Source: a virus
IMG/VR virus record: IMGVR_UViG_3300027749_000129
Span: 1-56,523 of that record
Direction: 5' to 3' (one strand)
DNA length: 56,523 nt
Shown: in pieces, positions 30,224-38,599 of the stretch
Position numbering within the stretch: the stretch's first letter is position 1
Layout: each line of letters opens with the position of its first letter
Position numbers and translations under genes: made by a program
The notes under the pieces: generated by a model
What the model was told of the DNA's origin: nothing
The model's database searches: none
The model's input: the letters and a program-made list of their open reading frames with translations, nothing else

Positions 30224-32088
30224 TGGCCTACTTCAAACTCACCCTTACCCCCGGCATCGATAAGCAGAACACTGAATACGGTGCTGAAGGTGGCTGGATT
30301 GACGGGGATAACATCCGTTTTCGTTATTCCCTGCCTGAGAAAATCGGAGGATGGGAAGATTTCACTGCCCCTATTCAGTATTTAGTGGGGGTAACGTCTG
30401 ATATTTTTACATGGAATAGCCTTGTGGGTATTCCTTACGCTATTGCAGGCACTAATCGCAAACTGTATGTGCTAACGGGTGGGGTTTGGTACGATATTAC
30501 TCCCATTCGAGCTACAACGGGCGTAGGCGACGTCACTTTTGCTGCCTCCACGGGTTCCGCTACTATTACAGTCACTGATAGCTCGCATGGCGCTATTAAA
30601 GGCGATTTTGTCACGTACAGCGGTGCAGCATCCCTTGGCGGCAACATTACTGCCGCTGTTTTAAACAGCGAATATGAAATAACGGCCATCCTTACTGCCA
30701 ATACCTACACGATTACCGCTCCTGTAAATGCTACTGCAGGGGATAGTGGTAATGGTGGGGGATCCGTGGTTGGTGCTTATCAAATCACGATTGGGCTTCC
30801 TGTCAGCTATTTTGATTTTGGCTGGGGTACCGGACCATGGGGCAGTGGTACGTGGGGTTCCCCACGTACATCTGGCAGTGGTATTGCGCTGTATTCACGC
30901 GTCTGGCAGTTCGATACCTACGGTGAAAATGTCGTATGCCAGTTGGCTAATGGTGCTATCTATTATTGGCAGATCGTCTCTGGTACAGGCACGCGTGCTG
31001 CGGTCCTCAGTGGTGCTCCTACCAAAAATACCTATGCCCTTGTCTCGACACCCGACCGCCACTTGGTTTGTTTGGGTACTGAGGACACCATTGGGGACCC
31101 TACAACACAGGATCCCATGTTTGTACGGTTTTCAAACCAAGAAGATATCACAAACTTTGTTGAATCAGCCACCAACACGGCGGGTGGACAACGGCTCACG
31201 GACGGTAACCACATCGTTACGGCCATACGCTCACGCGGCCAGATCCTGATATTTACCGATACCTCATTACACGGTATGCAATATATCGGCCCGCCCTATA
31301 CGTTTGGGTTCCAGCAGTTAGGTGCCAACTGCGGGTGTATCGGGCCTCACGCAGCAGTGGACGTAAACGGCGTCGCCTTCTGGATGGGCACCGACGCGTT
31401 CTACGTATTTGACGGTACGGTTAAAAAGCTGGCGTGTACTGTGCAGGATTTTGTATTTAAGAATTTGAATCAGGTGCAGAGTACGAAGTGTTTTGTGGGC
31501 CTTAATAGCCAATTCAACGAAGTAACGTTCTGGTACTGCTCATTGAATTCCGATTATATTGACCTGTGCGTAACGTTTAACTACCTTGAAAATGTATGGT
31601 CTACAGGCACAATGGACCGTACCGCATGGGTAAACTCGAACACGTACCCACGCCCCGTTGCTACTAAATACCTGCAGACCAGCACTGCTGCGACGATTAG
31701 TACGATTTACGGCCTAACGGCAGGCCGAACCATTGTTTACAGTCAGGAAACAGGGGCAGATGCTGCGGGTGAGCCGATAATTGCATACGTCAAGTCAGGG
31801 TATTTCGACATCGGCGATGGCGATAATATGCTCTATATGAAGCGTTTTATCCCTGATTTTAGGAATCAAGTCGGAGATCTACTGGTGCATTTATTCTTGC
31901 GCCAATACCCACAGGCCACTGCCAGTTATAGCTCCCTCGACCCCTACATAATCACGCCTACCACTGAAAAAGTGGACACTCGTGCACGCGGTAGACAGAT
32001 ATCAATCCGCATCGAGAGTGATGACCTGTACGCAACGTGGCGCTTTGGTACGATGCGTGTGGACATTCAACCTGATGGCTTGAGGTGA
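30223..32088 (+). CDS. Virion protein, possible tail nozzle/stabilisation protein
   Basis: A 621-residue beta-rich protein beginning on the previous stop (TAATG). FKLTLTPGIDKQNTEYGAEG, then IRFRYSLPEKIGGWEDF, and FTWNSLVGIPYAIAGTNRKLYVLTGG are found in large podoviral tail-knob proteins of the P22 gp10 type. The rest suggests propeller-like repeats (VRFSNQEDITNFVESA, VAFWMGTDAFYVFDGT). It probably closes the portal channel after packaging and forms part of the short tail. It is followed by a homing endonuclease gene. Confidence 0.6.
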   Translation: MAYFKLTLTPGIDKQNTEYGAEGGWIDGDNIRFRYSLPEKIGGWEDFTAPIQYLVGVTSDIFTWNSLVGIPYAIAGTNRKLYVLTGGVWYDITPIRATTGVGDVTFAASTGSATITVTDSSHGAIKGDFVTYSGAASLGGNITAAVLNSEYEITAILTANTYTITAPVNATAGDSGNGGGSVVGAYQITIGLPVSYFDFGWGTGPWGSGTWGSPRTSGSGIALYSRVWQFDTYGENVVCQLANGAIYYWQIVSGTGTRAAVLSGAPTKNTYALVSTPDRHLVCLGTEDTIGDPTTQDPMFVRFSNQEDITNFVESATNTAGGQRLTDGNHIVTAIRSRGQILIFTDTSLHGMQYIGPPYTFGFQQLGANCGCIGPHAAVDVNGVAFWMGTDAFYVFDGTVKKLACTVQDFVFKNLNQVQSTKCFVGLNSQFNEVTFWYCSLNSDYIDLCVTFNYLENVWSTGTMDRTAWVNSNTYPRPVATKYLQTSTAATISTIYGLTAGRTIVYSQETGADAAGEPIIAYVKSGYFDIGDGDNMLYMKRFIPDFRNQVGDLLVHLFLRQYPQATASYSSLDPYIITPTTEKVDTRARGRQISIRIESDDLYATWRFGTMRVDIQPDGLR

Positions 32089-32113
32089 CATGTATACCGA
32101 TCCTAAAATAAGG

Positions 32114-32121
32114 TGTATACT
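32114..32121 (+). promoter_or_regulatory. Possible -10 box of the HNH-AP2 gene
   Basis: TGTATACT, an extended -10-like sequence, is preceded by the same TGTATAC at 32091-32097. It sits 29 bases before the HNH-AP2 start. No good -35 box is found, so it is only suggestive. Confidence 0.3.
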
Positions 32122-32149
32122 AAAGGCTCTTCTACTTAAGGGGCTTAGT

Positions 32150-32788
32150 ATGGGTAAATTTATAGATCGCGTAGGGCAGCGGTTTGGGAAACTAGTAGTA
32201 ATTGCGCGCAGCGGCACTAACGTACACAAGCAAGTTATGTGGCTATGTACTTGTGATTGTGGAGAAAAAACCACTGTAGTTTCTGGGAGTTTGGTGACAG
32301 GTAATACTACTTCCTGTGGATGCATCCCCCCAAACTTTAAACACGGAGGGTGGAATAAGTCTTCCTACAACACATGGCGGGCAATGATGCGGCGTTGTTA
32401 TAACCCCATAGATAAGGACTACGCGCGATACGGGAGTAAAGGGGTTACTGTATATGCTCTTTGGCATGATTATGCCGCTTTCGCAATAGCTGTTGGTGAG
32501 CCGTCAGGCACTGAAACCCTTGACCGGATTGACACAACGGGTAACTACGAGCCTAACAATGTGCGCTGGGCAAGCCCTACCGCGCAAGCTAGAAACCAGT
32601 GCATGTCAAAGCTAAATAAGACAGGTTTCGCTGGTGTTTTATTCCACGGTGGACGCTATTACGCAGCGATAACAGTGCAAAAGAAAAAGTTTTATTCCAA
32701 AGTATTTGGGACAGCAGAAGAAGCTGCTGCCGCTAGAAAAGGATTAGAGATGCTGCATTGGGGAGTCTTAAATGAGCAAAATCACTAA
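32150..32788 (+). CDS. HNH homing endonuclease with AP2 DNA-binding domain
   Basis: A 212-residue protein. The ATG at 32150 has AAGGGG six bases upstream. RVGQRFGKLVVIARSGTN, then WLCTCDCGEKTTV, SYNTWRAMMRRCYNPIDKDY, GVTVYALWHDYAAF, ETLDRIDTTGNYEPNNVRWA and NQC form the HNH part of the phage family with a zinc CxCxCG. The C-terminus, TGFAGVLFHGGRYYAAITVQ and EEAAAARKGLEM, is an AP2-type beta-sheet DNA-binding domain. Its last 17 bases overlap the next small virion gene. It resembles free-standing homing endonucleases inserted next to conserved genes. Confidence 0.85.
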   Translation: MGKFIDRVGQRFGKLVVIARSGTNVHKQVMWLCTCDCGEKTTVVSGSLVTGNTTSCGCIPPNFKHGGWNKSSYNTWRAMMRRCYNPIDKDYARYGSKGVTVYALWHDYAAFAIAVGEPSGTETLDRIDTTGNYEPNNVRWASPTAQARNQCMSKLNKTGFAGVLFHGGRYYAAITVQKKKFYSKVFGTAEEAAAARKGLEMLHWGVLNEQNH

Positions 32789-32948
32789 CGTGCGACTACC
32801 TAACGCCAATCCAACCGACTATAGCGCAGAACAATTTAACCAGTTGGTTCGCTCACTGGAACAGATTGTTTTGCAGCTAAACAGCACGTATACGCCCGTG
32901 GTGTCGGAAGATAAGGACCAAGCACAAACTTGGTTCATGGGGAATTAA
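32772..32948 (+). CDS. 58-residue virion-region protein
   Basis: A short gene read from the DNA: MSKITNVRLPNANPTDYSAE, then FNQLVRSLEQIVLQLNSTY, then a tail with QTWFMGN. It is helical in the middle and resembles small proteins beside podoviral tail genes. It overlaps the HNH-AP2 gene by 17 bases, and its TAA overlaps the next ATG. Function unknown. Confidence 0.7.
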   Translation: MSKITNVRLPNANPTDYSAEQFNQLVRSLEQIVLQLNSTYTPVVSEDKDQAQTWFMGN

Positions 32949-33292
32949 TGGCAAACCTCTATAAGCGGTATCTAGTTCCTTTGGTTAATGCCACGTCTAC
33001 GACTGTTTTCACGGTCCCTGCGGCAACTAGCGCTGTTGTGAAATCAATATGGGTTTCAAATAGCAATGCCGCCGCAACAACGGTTGAAGTGGTGATATCC
33101 CCAGCCGGATCAGGAACCCATACAATAATCCCTGCAGAAAGCATTGTGGGGAAGGGTTATGCTGATTTTGCAGCCGGATGGGACCGTAATCCCAATGTCC
33201 TCGTGCTGGAAGCGGGGGACTTGTTAAAAATTAAGGTGACAACGACTGATGTTGTTGCCACAGTAAGCGTGCTTTTGATAGACAGAAACTGA
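32948..33292 (+). CDS. Small beta-rich virion protein
   Basis: A 114-residue protein starting on the previous stop. ANLYKRYLVPLVNATSTTVF, then AVVKSIWVSNSNAAATTVEV, and LVLEAGDLLKIKVTTTDVVA give alternating beta strands. Similar small proteins are found in podoviral tail regions, perhaps as a fibre or neck decoration. No motif gives a function. Confidence 0.6.
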   Translation: MANLYKRYLVPLVNATSTTVFTVPAATSAVVKSIWVSNSNAAATTVEVVISPAGSGTHTIIPAESIVGKGYADFAAGWDRNPNVLVLEAGDLLKIKVTTTDVVATVSVLLIDRN

Positions 33293-33319
33293 TAGAATCA
33301 TTGATAATCGCTCCATCTT

Positions 33320-33356
33320 CGTGCCGTTCAGGCACGCGGCCCTATGTGGCCTTTTT
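33320..33356 (+). terminator. Possible terminator before the internal virion genes
   Basis: GTGCC/GGCAC form a 5-base-pair stem with a GTTCA loop (33321-33335), followed by GGCC...GGCC and TTTTT. Both stems are short, so this is a weak terminator candidate. The 90-base gap holds nothing else clear. Confidence 0.4.
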
Positions 33357-33382
33357 CCTTTTAATCCGGGACAGGTAACAAC

Positions 33383-35341
33383 ATGGCTGACGCAATGCAG
33401 GGCATTATGGCCCTACCCCAAGGTGCAACATCCCAAGCGGCAAATGACCCGCGTGTAATGGCTGCTGTCGAACAGATGCGCAAGCAGGTATCGCCGCAGG
33501 ACGTGCACTCCCAGTTGCTGGATTCAGCCGCTGAGGTAGACCCCGCGTCCGTTGCCAAGTTCAAGTCTGAGCTGCAGGGGCTAGAACTTCCAGCCGAAGT
33601 GCTAGACATGCTCAATACGCTGGTTGAGTCTGTTTTAGACTCCCCAAATGACTACCCGGCTATCCGAGCCAAATATCTGGCACAGGGCATCCCAGAAGAC
33701 TTACTTCCGCCTACCTTTGATGCACTGTTTTTCGGTGCGCTCAATATGGCAATCGACCAGCTTAGGGCAAATACTACTTCTGCACCAGCCGCGAACACCG
33801 GACCACGGACCGCTGCTGAGATCCTTACCCACAGACCCGATCAACAGGCCCCTGAAATGCCCGCCCCGGGCATGGCAAGAGGTGGGATTGCAACCCTCAA
33901 ACCAATGGTTGCTGCGATGGCTCATTTTGGTCGTAATGGCGATACGATGTTGGCGCATATCAATCCCGCTGAAGCACGGATGTTACGTAAACACGGGGGC
34001 AGCGGTACGATCAACCCTAGAACGGGTCTTCCTGAATTCTCGTGGCTTGGTGACATTTTCAAAAAAGTTGGCCACGCGGTTAAATCCTTTGCCTCTAGCA
34101 CAATTGGCAAACTTGTCATAGGCACTGCACTGTTTATGTTTGCAGGCCCTGCTGCGGCGAGTTTTTTAAACGCAGCAGAAGGCGGCATCGCTGCTGCAGG
34201 CATCAGTGGTTTTGTCAGCGGAGCGGGAACCGCGCTGCTGGGTGGTAGTAACCTGAAGACTGCGTTGAAAGCCGGTGCCATTGGCGGCATAACAGCAGGT
34301 GCTGTTAAAGGCGTAACTGGCGCTGTAGGTGCAGCCAAAACCCCTACTACAGGCACTACTGCGGCTACAGGTGCTGGAGAAGCCACGTCAGATACGATTA
34401 GATCCGCGCTTCCTGACGTGGGTGTAACTGCAAGTGATGCGGCTAAAGCTGCCGTGGATTTTGGACCAGATGTTCAAAGGGGCATTGAAAGTTTAACTTC
34501 ACCCACAAATGTAGGGTTTATGGCTAGCCCTGAAGCAATGGCCGCTGCTCAGAGACAAACGGCAGTACTCGCATCACAAGCTGCGCCTATGGCACAGGCA
34601 GCTACCACTCCTGCGTTTATGACTAGCCCACAAGGTATGGCTGCAGGCCAACAACAGGCTGCTAAAGTTGCCGCGCTTACTCCCGCTCCGGGATTTATAG
34701 ACAACTTAAAAGCAACCTTTACTCCAGACAGTAGTGTGGGTTTAGACGCCCGCATTGGGAGCCTTAATAAGGCATTTAATCCAAACGAAATACAAGCCGC
34801 AGGTGAACGGGCGGCTAAAAAGGCATATACCGATATGTTGGCAGACACTGGGTCTAAAGAATTAGCCATGCAAGCCTTTAAAGATGCAACTCCGGGAATG
34901 TTAGCCAAATATGGCCCTGCACTGGGCGCGGGACTCGGTATTGCGGCATTGGCAGGGGGCTTCGACCAGATACCTTCCGAAATGCCCCCCGGCTTTACGG
35001 GTCCTACAGGCAAAGAGTACCTTGCGCAACACCCTGAACTACAGCTAAATTTCGGTGGCACACGCGTTACCTCCGCCTACAATCCCTATATGTCAATGTA
35101 CCGTGCTCCAGTTCAAGAACCGGTTCGCTCGGCAACAGGGGGAGCAATACACTATCCTCGCAAAAACGGTCCAATCAGTGGCCCCGGTACGGGAACCTCG
35201 GACCAAGTACCGGCGATGTTGTCCGATGGGGAGTTTGTCTTTACGGCGAAAGCGGTCCGTGCTGCTGGGAAAGGTTCCCGGCGCGCTGGTGCAAAACGCA
35301 TGTTGGCCCTCATGAAACATCTGGAGAAACAACATGGCTGA
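33383..35341 (+). CDS. Internal virion protein 1
   Basis: A 652-residue protein, Ala/Gly-rich and mostly helical. A hydrophobic block (IGKLVIGTALFMFAGPAAAS) and Gly-rich amphipathic segments (GAIGGITAGAVKGVTG) could insert in membranes. The C-terminus (ATGGAIHYPRKNGPISGPG, then SDQVPAMLSDGEFVFTAKAV and KRMLALMKHLEKQ) is shared by large virion proteins of many phages. It heads a group of four proteins that probably are ejected with the DNA. Overlaps the next gene by eight bases. Confidence 0.7.
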   Translation: MADAMQGIMALPQGATSQAANDPRVMAAVEQMRKQVSPQDVHSQLLDSAAEVDPASVAKFKSELQGLELPAEVLDMLNTLVESVLDSPNDYPAIRAKYLAQGIPEDLLPPTFDALFFGALNMAIDQLRANTTSAPAANTGPRTAAEILTHRPDQQAPEMPAPGMARGGIATLKPMVAAMAHFGRNGDTMLAHINPAEARMLRKHGGSGTINPRTGLPEFSWLGDIFKKVGHAVKSFASSTIGKLVIGTALFMFAGPAAASFLNAAEGGIAAAGISGFVSGAGTALLGGSNLKTALKAGAIGGITAGAVKGVTGAVGAAKTPTTGTTAATGAGEATSDTIRSALPDVGVTASDAAKAAVDFGPDVQRGIESLTSPTNVGFMASPEAMAAAQRQTAVLASQAAPMAQAATTPAFMTSPQGMAAGQQQAAKVAALTPAPGFIDNLKATFTPDSSVGLDARIGSLNKAFNPNEIQAAGERAAKKAYTDMLADTGSKELAMQAFKDATPGMLAKYGPALGAGLGIAALAGGFDQIPSEMPPGFTGPTGKEYLAQHPELQLNFGGTRVTSAYNPYMSMYRAPVQEPVRSATGGAIHYPRKNGPISGPGTGTSDQVPAMLSDGEFVFTAKAVRAAGKGSRRAGAKRMLALMKHLEKQHG

Positions 35342-36425
35342 TAGTACTACTTATACCTCACAGGTTGTCCGCGAAGCGCCAGAGATTGAGGCGCAAAAGC
35401 TTGCACTTATGGACGAAGCGCGTCGTTTGTACGGCCAGCCCCTTACTACGCCAGCCGTTGAAGCTGCGGGCCTTTCGCAGACCCAGCAACAGGGTATTGA
35501 CTTTGCTAAACAGGGCGTAGGGGCGTGGGAGCCGTATATACAGGCCGCGTCCCAAGGCGTTACGCAGGGCATGGATCTCACCCAAGCGGGCGCTCGTTCT
35601 GCGGGGGCTATTGAAACCGCACCCAGTTTCCAAGCTGCACAAAACGTGGCGGCGCAGGGGATTGGTGGATTGCTGGGATCAGCTCAGGCATACGACCCAT
35701 CAATGGCGGCCTCGTACATGAACCCGTACCAGCAAAAGGTTACCCAGAATGCTTTGGGTGAAATGCGTCGTCAGGCAGATATTGCTCGTCAGGGAGCTGC
35801 CGCACAGGCTGTTCGTGCGGGTGCGTTTGGTGGCACACGCGAAGGCGTACAGCGTGCAGAAACTGAACGCGGCGTACAGGACCTGATGCAGCAACGCATC
35901 ATGCAGGATTACGCCCAGAATTACGGCCAAGCACAACAGGCTGCAATGCAGGGTTTTGAGTCTCAACAGGGACGCCAATTAGCCTCCTCGCAGGCCCTTG
36001 GTACAGCAGGACAGGGCATCGGCGGGCTAACCGCGCAACAGGCTGGTGTTGATCTGTCTAAAGCCAGTACTCTGGGCCAATTGGGTCAGGGCATCGGCGG
36101 ATTAGGCGTACAATTCGGTGCGTTGGGTCAGTCAAACCAGCAGTTAGGTGCAGCCGATACACAGTTGTTGATGGGTCTTGGCGGCATAGAACAGCAGAAT
36201 GCACAGGCCCAGCTTGATGCAATGCGCGCTACTCAGACACAGGAAGCTATGGCCCCTTATCAGCAGTTGGGTTTCGTGTCTGACATATTCCGTGGTGCAC
36301 CTACTACGCAGATGGCGTTAACATCACAAAGTGCTCCAAGTGCGAGTCCCTTACAGACATTTGCTGGTCTGGGTGTTGGTGCTCTCACTGCAGGTGCTGG
36401 TGCTGCCAAAGCAGGTCTAATCTAA
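35334..36425 (+). CDS. Internal virion protein 2
   Basis: A 363-residue Gln/Ala/Gly-rich helical protein. It has many QGIGGL repeats (about residues 108, 222 and 240) and GAFGGTREGVQRAETER. The C-terminus is Ala/Gly-rich (TFAGLGVGALTAGAGAAKAG), hydrophobic enough to contact membranes. Such low-complexity helical proteins are typical of podoviral ejection proteins. GGAG precedes the ATG, which overlaps the previous gene. Confidence 0.65.
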   Translation: MADSTTYTSQVVREAPEIEAQKLALMDEARRLYGQPLTTPAVEAAGLSQTQQQGIDFAKQGVGAWEPYIQAASQGVTQGMDLTQAGARSAGAIETAPSFQAAQNVAAQGIGGLLGSAQAYDPSMAASYMNPYQQKVTQNALGEMRRQADIARQGAAAQAVRAGAFGGTREGVQRAETERGVQDLMQQRIMQDYAQNYGQAQQAAMQGFESQQGRQLASSQALGTAGQGIGGLTAQQAGVDLSKASTLGQLGQGIGGLGVQFGALGQSNQQLGAADTQLLMGLGGIEQQNAQAQLDAMRATQTQEAMAPYQQLGFVSDIFRGAPTTQMALTSQSAPSASPLQTFAGLGVGALTAGAGAAKAGLI

Positions 36426-36434
36426 GGAATCCTT

Positions 36435-38582
36435 ATGAAATCAAAAGTACTTCAGCGGAAGATGTTCCGTGATCCAAGCGACGATGAAAACGTTGGTATC
36501 ATGCAGGGCTTTAAGGATGATGGTCTCGACGAGATGCTTGGAGCCATGGGCAGCGATGGGTCGTCCGAGCACGAAAGTGGCGAAGAGGAGGATAGCGCGG
36601 CTAAAGCCATGGACCGTAAGCCCAATTCGCCTGAAATACTGATGAATAATCTACGCGGAGACATGCGCTCCGTGGATGCGCGCGTTGAAGAACTGGCCGA
36701 TATGGTTGGTTACAACGCGGCCGCCAATACTCCCCCTGAGGTATTAGCGCTGCTACAGCCTGTACTGAAGCAACAAGGCATAGCTGCCTTGCCTGCCGGT
36801 GGAATGGACCAAGGTTCTGCAATGCCCCCTCCGGGCGCACCGTCCGCGAACATGCCCCCACCCGGCATGGCCCCGCCATCAGATGGCGCGCCCCCGATGC
36901 CTCCTCCGGCTGGAGGGGGCATTGCATCCCTACCCCAAGGCGCACCGCCCATGGACCAAGGACCACAGGGCATGGCCCGTGGTGGATATGTGCAACATTT
37001 TCAAGACGGGTCCGATGAAGAAGGCGTGACCCCATCCCCTGATACTTCTTCCAACGACTGGAGTAACCTTACGCCTGAGCAAATTACGGCTGCGCGAACC
37101 TATACCCGTAACTATCTCGCGCAACCTCCTACGCCTACTCCCACGCTACAAGAAAAAATGGCGGAATACGTCCCCATCTATAAGACGTTATTAGGGCAAG
37201 ATAAGGGTGCTACGCAGTCACAGATGCTGTTTGACATCAGTCAACGTGCCTTAAATTACGCAGGCAACGTCAATGACAGGGGCGAAGCAATGCGTGGATC
37301 GCAGGCTGCTCGTCTTGCAGGCGCATTCGCATCGCTTCCTGCAGCTATTGGCGCGCGTGTCAGTGCGATGGCTAAAGACGATCAGGCTATTAATTTGGCC
37401 GCATTGCAGGCAGGCGAGAAAGACATCAATAGCATTCGTGCGGCTAACACCAAGCTTCTTGATGAAAAAATGAAAATACAATTGGGAATAGCCAAAGGGA
37501 AACCCGGATCCGATAACCCTTTTGGCAGTTCACTTAATGGACGAATACTTAATATTTTCAGGAATGGAGCAGCAGCTTATTCTTCTGGATCCACTAGTCA
37601 GGATCAGGATCGTATTTTTGAAAGTGCCGTATCGCAATATATGATTCCAACTACGGAGTCCTACTTGGACCCTACAGGAAGGCAGATAACGCGCACTATT
37701 GACAAGCAACTTCCTGATTTTGTAGTGGAAGCCATGGCTAAACGCAAGTCATTGGGAACTATATCGCCTAAACACGGTAGCCCCGGATTAAATGTTTTGA
37801 CTGCAGGAAGTGATACTACTGATCAGAATGAAGAAGATAATATGCCTTCTGGACCAACTGCCAATGCAACTACTGGTGCAACTACTGGTGCAACTACTGG
37901 TGCAGCTCCTATTGCAACTACTGGTGCAGCTCCTATTGCACCTACTGGTGCAGCTCCTATTGCACCTCCCAATGCCATGGCTCCTAACTTTAATCCGTCA
38001 ATGCACAATTACAATGTTAATCAAAATGCTTCAAATATATTTAACGCTGCAGGGGGTACTGGTCCTATGGGAGCCATATCTAGCGCAGTTGGAAGTTTGC
38101 CGCTTGTAGGGCCGTGGGCTATGCAGGGGCTTGATCAAAAAAGTGCTAACAATCGTACTTATATCCGTAACCAAGCTAATGCTATTACAGCCGTTTTACA
38201 GAATAGTCCTACTTATGCCCAACAGGAACGGAAGCAGATAGAGGAGTTTGTAGATATATTGCCTAATATTATAGATAACAAACAAGCATTTGAACAAAGG
38301 GCACTTCAGTTGGATACCGCCTTAGAACAAAAAATGCTTGCGGCACAAGCCGAGCTGAATACTATTAATAGAAAACCGCGAAATGAAATTACGCGAGCCG
38401 ATGCAGAGAGGCTTAGTGATGCGCAAGCCACTTTATCCATGTTAAATAATGTTAGGGTAATACTAGGCGCACCTGTTCGAATTTATAACAAAGATGACTC
38501 CCGTTTAAAAACTGCGTCCCCCGGAACTCTGTTCAGCTTTAATGGGGAAGTAAAAGCAATACCCTTTCCAAAAACCCCTTGA
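36435..38582 (+). CDS. Internal virion protein 3
   Basis: A 715-residue protein after AAGGA. The acidic N-terminus (DPSDDENVG, EEEDSAAK) leads to a Pro/Gly/Met-rich part (PPGMAPPSDGAPPMPPPAGG) with ARGGYVQHFQDGSDEE. A helical centre (SQAARLAGAFASLPAAIGARV) precedes a short ATTGA/APIA repeat. The C-terminal third is helical and charged (RKQIEEFVDILPNIIDNKQA). Probably an ejected internal protein; no enzyme motif is seen. Confidence 0.6.
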   Translation: MKSKVLQRKMFRDPSDDENVGIMQGFKDDGLDEMLGAMGSDGSSEHESGEEEDSAAKAMDRKPNSPEILMNNLRGDMRSVDARVEELADMVGYNAAANTPPEVLALLQPVLKQQGIAALPAGGMDQGSAMPPPGAPSANMPPPGMAPPSDGAPPMPPPAGGGIASLPQGAPPMDQGPQGMARGGYVQHFQDGSDEEGVTPSPDTSSNDWSNLTPEQITAARTYTRNYLAQPPTPTPTLQEKMAEYVPIYKTLLGQDKGATQSQMLFDISQRALNYAGNVNDRGEAMRGSQAARLAGAFASLPAAIGARVSAMAKDDQAINLAALQAGEKDINSIRAANTKLLDEKMKIQLGIAKGKPGSDNPFGSSLNGRILNIFRNGAAAYSSGSTSQDQDRIFESAVSQYMIPTTESYLDPTGRQITRTIDKQLPDFVVEAMAKRKSLGTISPKHGSPGLNVLTAGSDTTDQNEEDNMPSGPTANATTGATTGATTGAAPIATTGAAPIAPTGAAPIAPPNAMAPNFNPSMHNYNVNQNASNIFNAAGGTGPMGAISSAVGSLPLVGPWAMQGLDQKSANNRTYIRNQANAITAVLQNSPTYAQQERKQIEEFVDILPNIIDNKQAFEQRALQLDTALEQKMLAAQAELNTINRKPRNEITRADAERLSDAQATLSMLNNVRVILGAPVRIYNKDDSRLKTASPGTLFSFNGEVKAIPFPKTP
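37866..37968 (+). repeat. Short tandem coding repeats ATTGA and APIA
   Basis: GCAACTACTGGT repeats three times, followed by GCAGCTCCTATTGC units alternating with ACTACTGGT or CCTACTGGT. The result is ATTGATTGATTGAAPI and more in internal virion protein 3. These slippage-prone repeats sit in a linker. Confidence 0.7.
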
Positions 38583-38599
38583 TCGAATAGGCACTTATT

